Assembly: GCA_041664345.1 (NCBI GenBank)
Contig: JBAYKX010000029.1
Span: 4,254-68,253 of the forward strand
DNA from: GWE2-40-63 sp041664345
Lineage (GTDB): Bacteria; Bacteroidota; Bacteroidia; Bacteroidales; SZUA-534
Direction of reading: 5' to 3'
Length of the DNA stretch: 64,000 bases
The notes below the pieces were generated by a model. It was not told where the DNA came from. It saw nothing but the letters and a program-made list of their open reading frames with translations, and made no database searches. The translations under genes were made by a program, and so were the position numbers. Shown here piece by piece: positions 37,801 through 45,924 of the stretch (the first letter of the stretch is position 1; each line of letters starts with the position of its first letter).

Positions 37801-38388
37801 AACGTGAACGTATTGGTTGTGGATACCGAAGTTTACTCAAACACCGGTGGACAGAGCAGCAAGGCAACTCCGGTGGGAGCGGTAGCTAAATTTGCTGCCA
37901 GTGGAAAACGCATCCGCAAAAAAGATTTGGGAATGATGGCCATGAGTTATGGTTATGTGTATGTAGCCCAGGTTTCGATGGGAGCCAGCCAGGCACAATA
38001 CTTGAAAACACTGAAAGAGGCTGAGGCATATCCTGGTCCATCGTTGATTATTGCGTATGCTCCTTGCATTAACCACGGGTTGCGTGCCGGTATGGGAAAA
38101 TCGCAAGAGGAAGCTAAATTGGCTGTTGAAGCCGGTTACTGGCACTTGTACCGCTTCAACCCCATGCTGGAAGCCGAAGGAAAGAACCCATTTACCTTGG
38201 ACTCGAAAGAGCCTGTTTGGGAAAACTTCCAGAAGTTCCTTATGAGCGAAGTACGCTACACCTCGTTAATGAAGAGCTTCCCCGAAGAAGCCAAAGAGCT
38301 GTTTGTGGTAGCCGAAAACAATGCCAAATGGCGGTATAAATCATATCAGCGCATGGCTGCTATGGATTTTACTCCATCTGAAAAATAA
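34852..38388 (+). CDS. nifJ: Pyruvate:ferredoxin (flavodoxin) oxidoreductase, single-chain
   Basis: Oxidatively decarboxylates pyruvate to acetyl-CoA and reduces ferredoxin or flavodoxin; a key enzyme of anaerobic metabolism. The single 1,178-residue chain has all domains: the N-terminal pyruvate-binding domain (FPITPSSNMAE), transketolase C-like and gamma domains, two [4Fe-4S] ferredoxin motifs (CIQCNQCAYVCPHA and CTGCGNCADVCPAK), and the C-terminal TPP domain with CAGCGEPPY, GGDGWAYDIGYGGLDH and NTGGQSSKATPVG. Acetyl-CoA made here can feed the ADP-forming ligase at the window start, and flavodoxin at 2.4 kb is a likely acceptor. Codon use is visibly more GC-rich than in neighbours, in keeping with high expression. 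A double hairpin follows. Confidence 0.96.
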   Translation: MAKVKKFVTCDGNYAAAHIAYMFSEVAAIFPITPSSNMAENVDEWAAIGRKNMFGETVKVVEMQSEGGAAGAVHGSLQAGALTTTYTASQGLLLMIPNMYKIAGELLPCVFHVSARSLAAQALSIFGDHSDVMSARQTGFAMLATSSVQEVMDLAGVAHLTAIKSRIPFMHFFDGFRTSHEIQKIEMLETEELKALVDMEALTRFREGALSPEHPVTRGTAQNPDIYFQSREAANRFYDAVPDMVEEYMKEMTKLTGREYHPFMYYGAKDAENIIIAIGSITETIREVVAHLNAKGEKVGVLVVHLYRPFSAKYFMKAIPASVKRIAILDRTKEPGANGEPLYLDVKDLFYGKANAPLIVGGRYGLSSKDTTPAMIMSVFNNLKLPEPKNHFTLGIVDDVTFTSLPLLPEVSLATDGRFEAKFYGLGSDGTVGANKNSIKIIGDSTDKYCQAYFAYDSKKSGGFTASHLRFGYGLIQSPYLVNTPDFVACHVPAYLEKYDMLKGLKKGGTFLLNSIWDVEETKERLPAKVKKYMAENNINFYIINATVLAEEIGLGNRTNTIMQAAFFKIANVIPYAKAVEQMKKMAQKTFGNKGEEIVKMNYSAIEAGDAVIKIEIPAAWAKIEAKDVLVESKNPEFIRKFVEPINNLAGDDLPVSAFLGMEDGTLPSGTARYEKRGIAVNVPEWVSENCIQCNQCAYVCPHAAIRPFLLDEKELAAAPANTKTLKANGKGYEGLGFRIQVSTLDCTGCGNCADVCPAKTKALEMKPLATQEIEIPRWEYMAEKVSIKEITPRSLNVKSSQFVQPLFEFSGACAGCGEPPYIKLITQLYGDRMTVANATGCSSIYGGSAPSTPYCKNKQGHGPAWANSLFEDNAEFGLGMNMATTKLQQRCVRLMNENMNSVSVETKAAFEAYLASYKDGDKTRQVSEAVIAALGKEKNPVAKDILAVKDHLMTRSTWIFGGDGWAYDIGYGGLDHVLASGENVNVLVVDTEVYSNTGGQSSKATPVGAVAKFAASGKRIRKKDLGMMAMSYGYVYVAQVSMGASQAQYLKTLKEAEAYPGPSLIIAYAPCINHGLRAGMGKSQEEAKLAVEAGYWHLYRFNPMLEAEGKNPFTLDSKEPVWENFQKFLMSEVRYTSLMKSFPEEAKELFVVAENNAKWRYKSYQRMAAMDFTPSEK

Positions 38389-38398
38389 ATTTGAGAAC

Positions 38399-38476
38399 CC
38401 AAACCTCGCCCTACAACTGAGGTTTGGCTTTAAACATTTAAAACCCCGTCCCGGTTATCCGGGATGGGGTTTTTGG
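38399..38476 (+). terminator. Tandem hairpin terminator after nifJ
   Basis: The first hairpin, CCAAACCTC...GAGGTTTGG (38399-38427), is followed by a second, stronger stem AAACCCCgTCCCGG/CCGGGAtGGGGTTT (38441-38472) ending in TTTTT. Confidence 0.85.
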
Positions 38477-38544
38477 TTATTAACTCACAATCTTTTTTTA
38501 GCGTCCTAAACTTTTTATTTCACTGAGGTTTATTGAGTTAAAAT

Positions 38545-38761
38545 GAGAACCACTGAGTTTTATACCTAAGTTGAGCGGTTGGAGTTTAGCGAACAAGCGC
38601 TTTACTTATCCGCCATGGCGTGACCGACCTAGAAATTGTTGTAACTCACCATATAAATGAACAGTAAAAAGTGAGTTACTTACAATTTCTTAGTCGATTG
38701 AGTGATTTGCCTTTTCAAATCGCTCAATTTGGGTTATAAACAATTATCCTCAGTGGTTCTC
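38545..38761. mobile_element. Candidate MITE or structured non-coding element (long palindrome)
   Basis: Exact 13-base terminal inverted repeats (GAGAACCACTGAG at 38545-38557, CTCAGTGGTTCTC at 38749-38761) bound a 217-base block with no gene. Inside, AGAAATTGTtGTAACTCAC pairs with GTGAGTTACttACAATTTCT, and ATTGAGtGATTTG with CAAATCgCTCAAT, so the whole block folds as a branched hairpin. It lies between nifJ and the aldo/keto reductase. Confidence 0.6.
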
Positions 38762-38870
38762 AATATTTTTCTCATTTTTACTCAGAGTCATTCTTATTGT
38801 AACAATTTAGCTAAATTTGACTGTAAATTAATGTATCCAAAATAAAGTTTAACCGTTTCAAATAGTATTG

Positions 38871-39860
38871 ATGAAAAAGCGCTTATTAGGTAAAACAGGA
38901 TTTGAGATTTCTGAAATTGGAACAGGTACATGGCAGGTGGGTGGTAAATGGGGCAGTGTTTTTAGTCAAAACAATGCCGATGCCATATTAAACGCTGCGA
39001 TAGATAATGGAGTCAATTTTATTGATACCGCCGATGTATATAGCGATGGCGAAAGTGAAAAAGCGGTGGGTCGCCTGGTTGGTTCCCGCTCCGAAAGAAT
39101 TTATGTGGCTACCAAATGCGGGCGGAGGTTTTCGCCACATACCGATGCGGCGTATCAGCCCAATGCGTTGAGGAAGTTTGTGGAAGATAGCTTAACAAAT
39201 ATGGGGTTGGAAACCATAGACCTCATTCAATTGCATTGTCCACCTACCGAAACCTACTATCGTCCCGAAATATTTGAACTATTCAACACGTTAAAAAAGG
39301 AAGGAAAAATACTCCATTTAGGCGTTAGTGTTGAAAAAATTGATGAAGCATTAAAGGCCCTTGAATATGAAAATGTGACTACTGTACAGATTATTTTCAA
39401 TATGCTGCGGCAGCGTCCTTGTGAATATTTTTTTGCTGAAGCTGCGAAGAAAAACGTAGGTATCATAGCACGGGTACCTTTGGCCAGTGGACTTTTAACC
39501 GGGAAATTCTCCCCCACAACCACCTTTAGCAAAGACGATCACCGGACGTTTAACCGTAATGGCGAAGCATTCGATAAAGGCGAAACCTTTTCCGGAATTG
39601 ATTACCAAAAGGGTTTGTTAGCTGTTGAGGAAATTAAGAAGCTTTTTCCACAGAATACCGATTTATCCGCCGTAGCCCTAAAATGGATTCTGATGTTTCC
39701 GGAAGTAAGCTGTGTCATTCCCGGTGCATCGAGCCCAGACCAAATTTATTCAAACATCCGTGCTTCCGAATGGCCCGATTTGAAATTAGAGCAAATGGAG
39801 AAAATTAACCAGATTTATAAACAAACTATTTGGCCAGATTTAGCTAAGGAAAAGTGGTGA
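38871..39860 (+). CDS. Aldo/keto reductase
   Basis: A 329-residue NADPH-dependent oxidoreductase; the start is ATG 38871, with a TTG codon just before it. The AKR catalytic tetrad is visible: Asp and Tyr in DTADVYSDG, Lys in VATKCGRR, His in LIQLHCPP. The C-terminal cofactor pocket has VIPGASSPDQIYSNI. Its substrate is not predictable. It stands alone and marks the point where core genes give way to accessory DNA. Confidence 0.88.
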   Translation: MKKRLLGKTGFEISEIGTGTWQVGGKWGSVFSQNNADAILNAAIDNGVNFIDTADVYSDGESEKAVGRLVGSRSERIYVATKCGRRFSPHTDAAYQPNALRKFVEDSLTNMGLETIDLIQLHCPPTETYYRPEIFELFNTLKKEGKILHLGVSVEKIDEALKALEYENVTTVQIIFNMLRQRPCEYFFAEAAKKNVGIIARVPLASGLLTGKFSPTTTFSKDDHRTFNRNGEAFDKGETFSGIDYQKGLLAVEEIKKLFPQNTDLSAVALKWILMFPEVSCVIPGASSPDQIYSNIRASEWPDLKLEQMEKINQIYKQTIWPDLAKEKW

Positions 39861-39950
39861 TTTAAAAACAGGGCCCTTTGAATTACCGAAATAAGTGAAT
39901 TAACAGGAAAATAGAAAAGCACCTTTCTGGTAGGCTAGTTAAAATGATTA

Positions 39951-40002
39951 CCTAATTAATAATAAACCCAACAGGTGGTATTTAGACAACGAATTGTTAG
40001 GC
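39951..40002. repeat. Small inverted repeat upstream of the antitoxin gene
   Basis: A weak imperfect palindrome with ACCTAAT at its left end and GTTAGGC (39996-40002) at its right end; the right end matches the GTTRRRY core seen in integron attC sites. A 13-base copy of its left end (CCTAATTAATAAT) recurs at 42107-42119. Confidence 0.3.
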
Positions 40003-40062
40003 ATCAGCAAAAAATTGCGGTTTTCGATGTTATGTAGTACCTTCGTAAAAAGATAAAGATTT

Positions 40063-40266
40063 ATGACAGCAACAATGTTATATACAAAAATCAATACTTT
40101 ACCTCCTTCAATGATTAAGGAGGTTGATACTTTTGTTGAATTTCTAAAAACTAAACAAAAGGAAAAAAGCAAGATCAAAGAACGAAAATTTGGATGTGCA
40201 AAAGGATTAATGGTCATGCACGATGATTTTGATGCTCCATCAGATGATTTTAAAGAATATATGTAA
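40063..40266 (+). CDS. DUF2281-type antitoxin (VapB-like)
   Basis: A 67-residue protein with the pattern of DUF2281 antitoxins: an N-terminal LYTKINTLPPSMIKEVDTFVEFL helix and a C-terminal toxin-binding tail (FGCAKGLMVMHDDFDAPSDDFKEYM). Its stop TAA overlaps the ATG of a PIN-domain toxin gene, as in active pairs, but that toxin is broken. The antitoxin frame itself is undamaged. An alternative start at ATG 40075 is possible. Confidence 0.75.
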   Translation: MTATMLYTKINTLPPSMIKEVDTFVEFLKTKQKEKSKIKERKFGCAKGLMVMHDDFDAPSDDFKEYM

Positions 40267-40655
40267 TGAATTTAATACTTGATACTCACGCTTTAATTTG
40301 GTTTATTAACGGTGATTCTCAATAACTGACAAGCCAGTTAAATTAATCAAGGATTTAAATACTAAATGATATGTCAGTATTGCATCGATTTGGGAAATTG
40401 CGATTAAAATATCGTTGGGTAAGTTAGATTTAAACGGCGGTTTTGATGATATTTCAAGATTAATGAAAATGTATGATATTGATTTGATGCCATTGACTTT
40501 TGAGCATATACAACAGCTCTTGAAATTAGATTGTCATCACAAAGACCCATTTGATAGGATTATTATATCTCAAGGCATTGTTGAAAAACTTCCCCATTGT
40601 GACAAAAGATGAGAATTTTTCAAAATACAAAGTAAAAATAATCTGGAATAAATAA
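40266..40655 (+). pseudogene. PIN-domain toxin (VapC-like), inactivated by several lesions
   Basis: Starts MNLILDTHALIWFINGDSQ, the PIN N-terminus with its first acidic residue, then hits TAA. Shifting one frame continues the protein (TDKPVKLIKDLNTK) to a TGA at 40367, then YVSIASIWEIAIKISLGKLDL... HHKDPFDRIIISQ, the conserved PIN C-terminal half. A second frameshift near 40593, in a CCCC run, is needed to read LPIVTKDENFSKYKVKIIW to the natural end. Two frameshifts and one nonsense codon make it clearly non-functional as an RNase. Confidence 0.85.
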
Positions 40656-40661
40656 TTACCA

Positions 40662-40800
40662 AACGCCTAACCCATGGTATAAGGCATGGTAGGCTTACAG
40701 CGATTCGAAAAGTCGAATCATTTTTGTATCTTTCGTGTCGGTCGGACAGATTTGCGTTGTAAAACCGCCACTCCTCATTAGTCATACATTATTCGCAACC
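40662..40800. repeat. Candidate attC-like imperfect palindrome
   Basis: Starts with GCCTAAC (40665-40671), matching the RYYYAAC core of attC sites, and contains a perfect apical hairpin GATTCGA-AAAG-TCGAATC (40702-40719). Its two halves show diffuse imperfect complementarity (TAAGGCATGGTAGGCTTACAGC against the complement of TTGTAAAACCGCCACTCCTC). A clean GTTRRRY right core is not found, so the call is tentative. It sits between the decayed toxin and a GNAT gene. Confidence 0.35.
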
Positions 40801-40830
40801 AAAACATGCAAATCGAAATATTTTTGAATT

Positions 40831-41661
40831 ATGATAATATTACCCATAAATAGGTACCATCTTTTAGAGGAAAAGATTAAAGAAGTGCAAATTAACAATC
40901 TGTTTGCGCGCTCCGTGATTGAAAAGCATGTAACAGGCAAGATTTATGTGGATGATATTTTGGAACCAAGAACGGTTTATGTTATTCATCCTTACGGAAT
41001 ATCGCTCCTTTTTGGCGATTATAAAAATAGTGAATTCAATAGCCGATTCAAATCTTACACACTAAATATTGATAAAAGCCGGAATAATCACGAGTGGATG
41101 CAGACATACCCTAGGGAGTGGGATAAGGTTTTACAGGATTTGTTTGCCGATTCGATAATTACATGTTTGGAGAATACCGACCATAAAACTACTGGAGTTA
41201 TTGAAGTGCATACCCGAGTGAATTTCAGTTTCAATAAGGATAAGTATTTGCAGATTAACAAGGCAACTCTTTCAAATAACGATACGATTGTGGAGACCGG
41301 AACGCAACATTTTGAACAAATCAAAGGAAGTGTGATTCCGCTTAAATTTTGGGATACCGCTAAGGATTTTGAGCAAAAAGGAAAAGGATTTACATTACTG
41401 CATGATGGTGAGATAGCTTCAACCGCTTATTCTGCCTTTGTTCACGACGATAAGCTTGAAATTGGAATTGAAACCGTGGAACAATATCGAGGTTTTGGTT
41501 TTGCGGAGTTGACTTGCTGTAAGTTAATTGATTATTGTATGGAAAAGGAATTGATTCCCGTTTGGTCGTGTCGTTTTGAAAATAAGGCGTCCTATAACCT
41601 AGCACTGAAATTGGGATTTGAGCCAATAGTAAAGATTCCGTTTTATCGATTGAGTAATTAG
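40831..41661 (+). CDS. GNAT-family N-acetyltransferase (GNAT_acetyltran, PF12746 type)
   Basis: A 276-residue protein whose C-terminal third is a GNAT fold: DKLEIGIETVEQYRGFGFAELTC carries the acetyl-CoA pyrophosphate-binding Q/R-x-x-G-x-G/A loop (QYRGFGFA), followed by CRFENKASYNLALKLGFEP. The N-terminal part is the family-specific domain seen in Bacillus and Bacteroidetes relatives. The substrate is unknown. It is an isolated gene between palindromic spacers. Confidence 0.8.
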   Translation: MIILPINRYHLLEEKIKEVQINNLFARSVIEKHVTGKIYVDDILEPRTVYVIHPYGISLLFGDYKNSEFNSRFKSYTLNIDKSRNNHEWMQTYPREWDKVLQDLFADSIITCLENTDHKTTGVIEVHTRVNFSFNKDKYLQINKATLSNNDTIVETGTQHFEQIKGSVIPLKFWDTAKDFEQKGKGFTLLHDGEIASTAYSAFVHDDKLEIGIETVEQYRGFGFAELTCCKLIDYCMEKELIPVWSCRFENKASYNLALKLGFEPIVKIPFYRLSN

Positions 41662-42233
41662 TCAAACGTGAAAAACAATTTACAAGCATGTAATATATTG
41701 AATATCTTGCATATGAATATTTGCAGGCATGCTTTTTATATGGTTAAATCTACCAGGTTTTTACACCTTAAATGAATTTTCTGGTAGAATTTGCCTAAGT
41801 TTTATTCTCTGTTAAACTGGGAAAAACATAAAAAGTTGTAATACATATGTACTGTTAACTGATTTTAATGCTTAAGTACCTTGTTAAACTATACCGGTGC
41901 GGTGGGCAGGCGAAATTTGGCGTGGAATTTAGATAATTCCTGAATAGTAGCCATATCAATTGGAAAACAGCAGATGCTCTTTATCGCAGAAGGTGATTCG
42001 GAAAAATTATAGAATTATCTAAATTCGGAAATTTCGCTTGACTTTTGGTCCTTTTGGTCAAGCAAAAGGACAAAGAAGGAAAAATTTGTAGGGTTTTTCA
42101 CGTTCGCCTAATTAATAATTAAAAATACCGACTCAATAAGTTGCAGGCAAAATATGGGATCTTGCAGAACTTATTTTTAAAGCAATTTAATTACCATGAC
42201 TTTTGACCCATGTGTAACTAAAAATTAAAAATT
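41662..42233. other. Intergenic region with palindromes
   Basis: About 570 bases with no gene. Near 41685-41735 a stem AAGCATG...CATGCTTTTT could terminate the GNAT transcript. A long inverted repeat occupies 41909-42037 and a second hairpin, TCCTTTTG/CAAAAGGA, lies at about 42049-42070. Confidence 0.55.
41909..42037. repeat. Long inverted repeat
   Basis: The left arm GGCGAAATTT plus GGAATTTAGATAATTC (41909-41939) pairs with GAATTATCTAAATTC plus GGAAATTTCGC (42012-42037), with about 72 bases between the arms. No coding function or known element was recognised. Confidence 0.6.
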
Positions 42234-43259
42234 ATGAAAAGGTCAGTATTAGTCATGTTTCACCTTTTGTTTTGGGTGATTTCGGTTTCGTTGGTAAAAA
42301 TTATTTTAGATCTTCTTTTTGGTCTAATCTTTATGGCTTCAATGGCTGGAGGGAAAATTGGGGCACAGGGCAATGTGCAGCTATACTCCTTCTTGGTTAT
42401 CAATATGGTTGGAGTGGTTTTGTTTTATGCATCCTATTTTTCGCTCAAATTTTTTATAAAACAACCCATCCGATTTCTATGGCTTTCCATGGTGTATGTT
42501 GCCTATGCTTTTGGATATATATTATTTGAATGGCATGATTCAAAACCATTTGATTTAACCGATGCTCTTTTTTTATGTGTCCCGGTACTTTATTTTATGG
42601 GGTTTGGGTTTTTGTTCCGGATTTTTGTTGAATGGATAAATGACCGAAAAATTAAGGCGGAATTAGAAAAAGACAAAATCGCAAGTCAGCTCGAATTGCT
42701 TAAATCGAAGATTAATCCGCACTTTTTATTCAATACGTTAAACAATATCGACGTTCTCATTGAAGATGAACCTAAAAAGGCATCGGAATTTTTAAAAAAG
42801 CTTTCTGAGATATTGAGATTCATGCTATATGAGTCAAGTGAGGATAAGATTTTGCTGACAAAGGAGATAGAATATATTCGGAAGTACATTGATTTGCAGA
42901 AAATTAGAACATCGAATATTGATTTTGTGAAATTTGATATTTCAGGCGATATTAGTGGTAAATATATTTCGCCAATGATTTTTATCCATTTCATTGAAAA
43001 TGCGTTTAAATATGCCACCAATAAGAAAATTGAAAATGCCGTTACCATTGGGTTCGAGATTAAAGAGATGCAACTTTTATTCCATTGCAAAAATCATATG
43101 AATGAAACCAATGAGAAAGTAAAAGAGAAAAAAGGATTAGGATTTGCCTTAATTAAACAACGGCTCCATTTGATATATAAAAACGCTTACGCCTTGAATG
43201 TAAAGGAAGAAGATAATTGGTACACCGTGAATCTTGAAATTCAATTAAATGAATATTAA
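42234..43259 (+). CDS. LytS/YehU-type sensor histidine kinase
   Basis: A 341-residue kinase with four predicted N-terminal membrane segments (residues about 1-130) and a cytoplasmic His_kinase domain. The phospho-acceptor is His 163 in KINPHFLFNTLNNID; the HATPase part has FIHFIENAFKYA and GLGFALIKQRL. It has no periplasmic sensor domain, as usual for this family. The last 11 bases overlap the start of the response-regulator gene, so the pair is translationally coupled. Confidence 0.9.
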   Translation: MKRSVLVMFHLLFWVISVSLVKIILDLLFGLIFMASMAGGKIGAQGNVQLYSFLVINMVGVVLFYASYFSLKFFIKQPIRFLWLSMVYVAYAFGYILFEWHDSKPFDLTDALFLCVPVLYFMGFGFLFRIFVEWINDRKIKAELEKDKIASQLELLKSKINPHFLFNTLNNIDVLIEDEPKKASEFLKKLSEILRFMLYESSEDKILLTKEIEYIRKYIDLQKIRTSNIDFVKFDISGDISGKYISPMIFIHFIENAFKYATNKKIENAVTIGFEIKEMQLLFHCKNHMNETNEKVKEKKGLGFALIKQRLHLIYKNAYALNVKEEDNWYTVNLEIQLNEY

Positions 43260-43950
43260 TTGCATAATAGTTGAAGATGAGCCTCTTGCTTTAAAACGCA
43301 CCAAGGAGTATGTACACAAAATATCCTATCTCAATTTGTTGCAAACTTTCGACAATGGTTTTGAAGCAATTGGTTTTCTTAAAAAACAAACCGTCGATTT
43401 GATATTTTTAGATATAAAAATGGATGAATTGACCGGCATTCAGTTGCTTGAATCGCTTGAGGTGAAGCCATTGGTGATTATAACTACAGCATATAGCGAA
43501 TATGCCTTAAAGGGCTACGAGCTTAATGTAACCGACTATTTGTTGAAGCCATTCACCATTGAACGATTCATTCAGTCCGTTGAAAAAGTGTTCATCCAAT
43601 TAGATAAATCAACGAATGATAATCGGGACTTTTTCTTTGTTAAAACGGATTATAAAATTGAAAAGATTTTCTTTAACGATATCCTTTTTATCGAAGGAAT
43701 GAGAGATTACCGCTGCATTCATACAAACACAAAGAAAATTTTAACCTTACAAACGTTCACTGATTTGGAGCATGATTTGCCAAAGTCTAAGTTCTGTAGG
43801 GTTCATAAATCATTTATGGTTACTTTGAATAAAATTGATTTAATTGAACGGAACCGTATAAAAATAAAAGATGCCTACATTCCAATAAGTGAGACTTACA
43901 AGGAGGATTTTTATAAGTTAATTGGTTTTAAACCGGATGGAAAAAAATAG
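43249..43950 (+). CDS. LytTR-family response regulator
   Basis: A 233-residue regulator: receiver domain with acidic pocket (IIVEDEPLA), phospho-acceptor Asp 55 in FLDIKMDELTG, Thr in VIITTAYSEYAL and Lys in YLLKPF. It is followed by a LytTR DNA-binding domain (about 135-230: DILFIEGMRDYRCIHT ... FCRVHKSFMVTLNKIDLI). It is the partner of the upstream LytS-type kinase. The outer-membrane protein gene 165 bases downstream is a possible target, but no repeat operator was identified. Confidence 0.92.
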   Translation: MNINCIIVEDEPLALKRTKEYVHKISYLNLLQTFDNGFEAIGFLKKQTVDLIFLDIKMDELTGIQLLESLEVKPLVIITTAYSEYALKGYELNVTDYLLKPFTIERFIQSVEKVFIQLDKSTNDNRDFFFVKTDYKIEKIFFNDILFIEGMRDYRCIHTNTKKILTLQTFTDLEHDLPKSKFCRVHKSFMVTLNKIDLIERNRIKIKDAYIPISETYKEDFYKLIGFKPDGKK

Positions 43951-44114
43951 CCTAGGCGCAAGGGCTCATATGCTACTGGAGTTAATTAGTTTTGCAAGCA
44001 TACAGCTCGATGGAAGCATCTTATCGGCGGTTAATTTTGCTTCCTTGGGTTCCCCAGTTTAGGATACTGCCAAACATTTATACACTTTTATTAAAAAAAT
44101 AGAAAAACTTAGCC

Positions 44115-44849
44115 ATGAAACAAATTATAACCATTGTAATTTTAGCATTCATTTCTTTAGTGAATACCATCGCACAAGACTTTAAAAGAATTGATTACCT
44201 GTTTGATTTTGGTACTACCCTATCAATCCCTTATAAGAAAACGATTGAGATTTGGCCAGATTTTGATGGCCATCCACAAACTGATTATAGTACTAATTTT
44301 GGTTATTTTCTGGAGTTCATGGTTTCCTATAATCTAAATACCAACTATGCCATTGGAACCGGATTGAATTATAATTACGGTTCACTTAAAGTTGACAATA
44401 AAATTACATTATTTGAAAATAAAGGAAATTTGACCAATTCATATCTTACGTTACCCTTATTAATTAAATACCGATTAACGGATAAAATTCCAATTTCACT
44501 TTCCGTTGGAACCTATCTTAGTGTTTTGATGGGAGCCCATGAAAAAGGAACTACGTATATTGATACCGCTGGAATCAAATTCAGTGACCCAAATGACCCG
44601 GTGCTTATGGAAATTGAACCGGAACAAAAATATAATACGGATATAAAACAGGATTATTCCTCCATGGATTATGGACTTTTAATTCAGTTGGAATATGAAT
44701 TTGAGCTAAAAAAAGGATTAAAAGGAATCATTCTTTCTCGCTTTAATTATGGTTTGAAAAATGTAATTACCAATGACATGTTGAATTACAGTATTGCAAC
44801 CGAATGGAAAAACTATAACATGTTAATTGGATTTGGAGTAAGGCTATAA
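44115..44849 (+). CDS. Outer-membrane beta-barrel protein (PorT/OmpA-like barrel)
   Basis: A 244-residue exported protein with a signal peptide (MKQIITIVILAFISLVNTIA, cleavage about AQ-D). The mature chain alternates hydrophobic and polar residues in eight or more amphipathic strands and ends in an aromatic/hydrophobic barrel strand (YNMLIGFGVRL), the C-terminal signal expected for outer-membrane barrels. Function is unknown. It follows the LytS/LytR pair on the same strand after a 164-base gap. Confidence 0.75.
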   Translation: MKQIITIVILAFISLVNTIAQDFKRIDYLFDFGTTLSIPYKKTIEIWPDFDGHPQTDYSTNFGYFLEFMVSYNLNTNYAIGTGLNYNYGSLKVDNKITLFENKGNLTNSYLTLPLLIKYRLTDKIPISLSVGTYLSVLMGAHEKGTTYIDTAGIKFSDPNDPVLMEIEPEQKYNTDIKQDYSSMDYGLLIQLEYEFELKKGLKGIILSRFNYGLKNVITNDMLNYSIATEWKNYNMLIGFGVRL

Positions 44850-44942
44850 TAATACGGTTGCGAATATATTGATGTTTACGCAACACCCAGTTCCCGGTGC
44901 ACACCCCCCTGCTTGAATGAAAGTACCCAATTGAAAACCAAT

Positions 44943-45027
44943 AAATAAAATTTGTATTTAAAGTTAAATTGATTTACATTTGAATTGACCATAACAGCGC
45001 CAAAAGAATTACCGAAAAAACAGATCA
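44943..45027 (+). repeat. Dispersed intergenic repeat A, copy 1
   Basis: About 85 bases beginning AAATAAAATTTG and including TTTACATTTGAATTGACC and AACAGCGCCA. A diverged but clearly alignable copy lies at 48621-48709. It is about 100 bases upstream of a lipoprotein gene, with no coding function. Confidence 0.75.
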
Positions 45028-45129
45028 ATTTGATAGGAAAAGGTTTCAATCCCCAATGCTCAAGATAAAATATTGATATTCTGGAGTTATACGACATTTT
45101 AAAGACACACTAACTTAACCATTTTTAAT

Positions 45130-45729
45130 ATGAAAGCACCCTTATTTTTACTAGTACTCATTGCTTTGACCATTTCATGCAATGTCGATAAGTCAAATGA
45201 ACGGCAATTTGAGATAAATCAAACATTAGAATCGGGGAAGCATTTTTTTGTTCAGGATTCATCACAGTATGCTCCTGAATTTATTAGTCAACTGAGAACA
45301 TTTGATGGTACATATAGTTCCATACAATTGATTGGAAAATATATAATCATGAATGAAACCGACACTTGCTCAATTCCAACTGAGCTTCCGATTAATGAAA
45401 CCGTTTATTATCATGCAACAAAGGGTGATACCGCTTATAACCTTACACTAAAAAGGATTAATTACACCAACATTGATTACGATTTTAGGGTAAATGATAA
45501 ATTGGTTAAAAACGGCCAAGTATTGTTACCTGCCGATTTATGCCTTGCACGTGAGTCAACAGCTGATAATGGAGAGTTTTTTCTAATGACTCAATATTTT
45601 GATACAAAAGAAATTTGGGCTTGTATAAAGATTGAAATTGAAAATGCAAACCGGGCTAGTTTTTATATACTAAGCGATAATGATTCGACCATGAACTTTA
45701 AGAATGTACCTCTTTTAAAGAAAAAATAA
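45130..45729 (+). CDS. Lipoprotein of unknown function
   Basis: A 199-residue protein with a lipoprotein signal (LLVLIALTISC, lipid on Cys 18). The mature part looks beta-rich and has no recognised motif. It lies in a series of + strand genes for exported proteins, separated from its neighbours by spacers of 195 bases or more, so each gene probably has its own promoter. No function is proposed. Confidence 0.65.
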   Translation: MKAPLFLLVLIALTISCNVDKSNERQFEINQTLESGKHFFVQDSSQYAPEFISQLRTFDGTYSSIQLIGKYIIMNETDTCSIPTELPINETVYYHATKGDTAYNLTLKRINYTNIDYDFRVNDKLVKNGQVLLPADLCLARESTADNGEFFLMTQYFDTKEIWACIKIEIENANRASFYILSDNDSTMNFKNVPLLKKK

Positions 45730-45924
45730 AACCACCCATTCCCATATAGTTGGCTTTTTTTCAATGGATACAGCTAGGTGGGTTGTTTACGAATGTGCAA
45801 CTGATACAGGTTGATTGCATTCAATTTGGGTTGGTACTTTTAGTTAGTGGTTTTAAAACAGACAAGCAGGCATCATAATTTATTCATCTATAATTTAATA
45901 AATGTTTTACTAAAAGTTTAAAAA

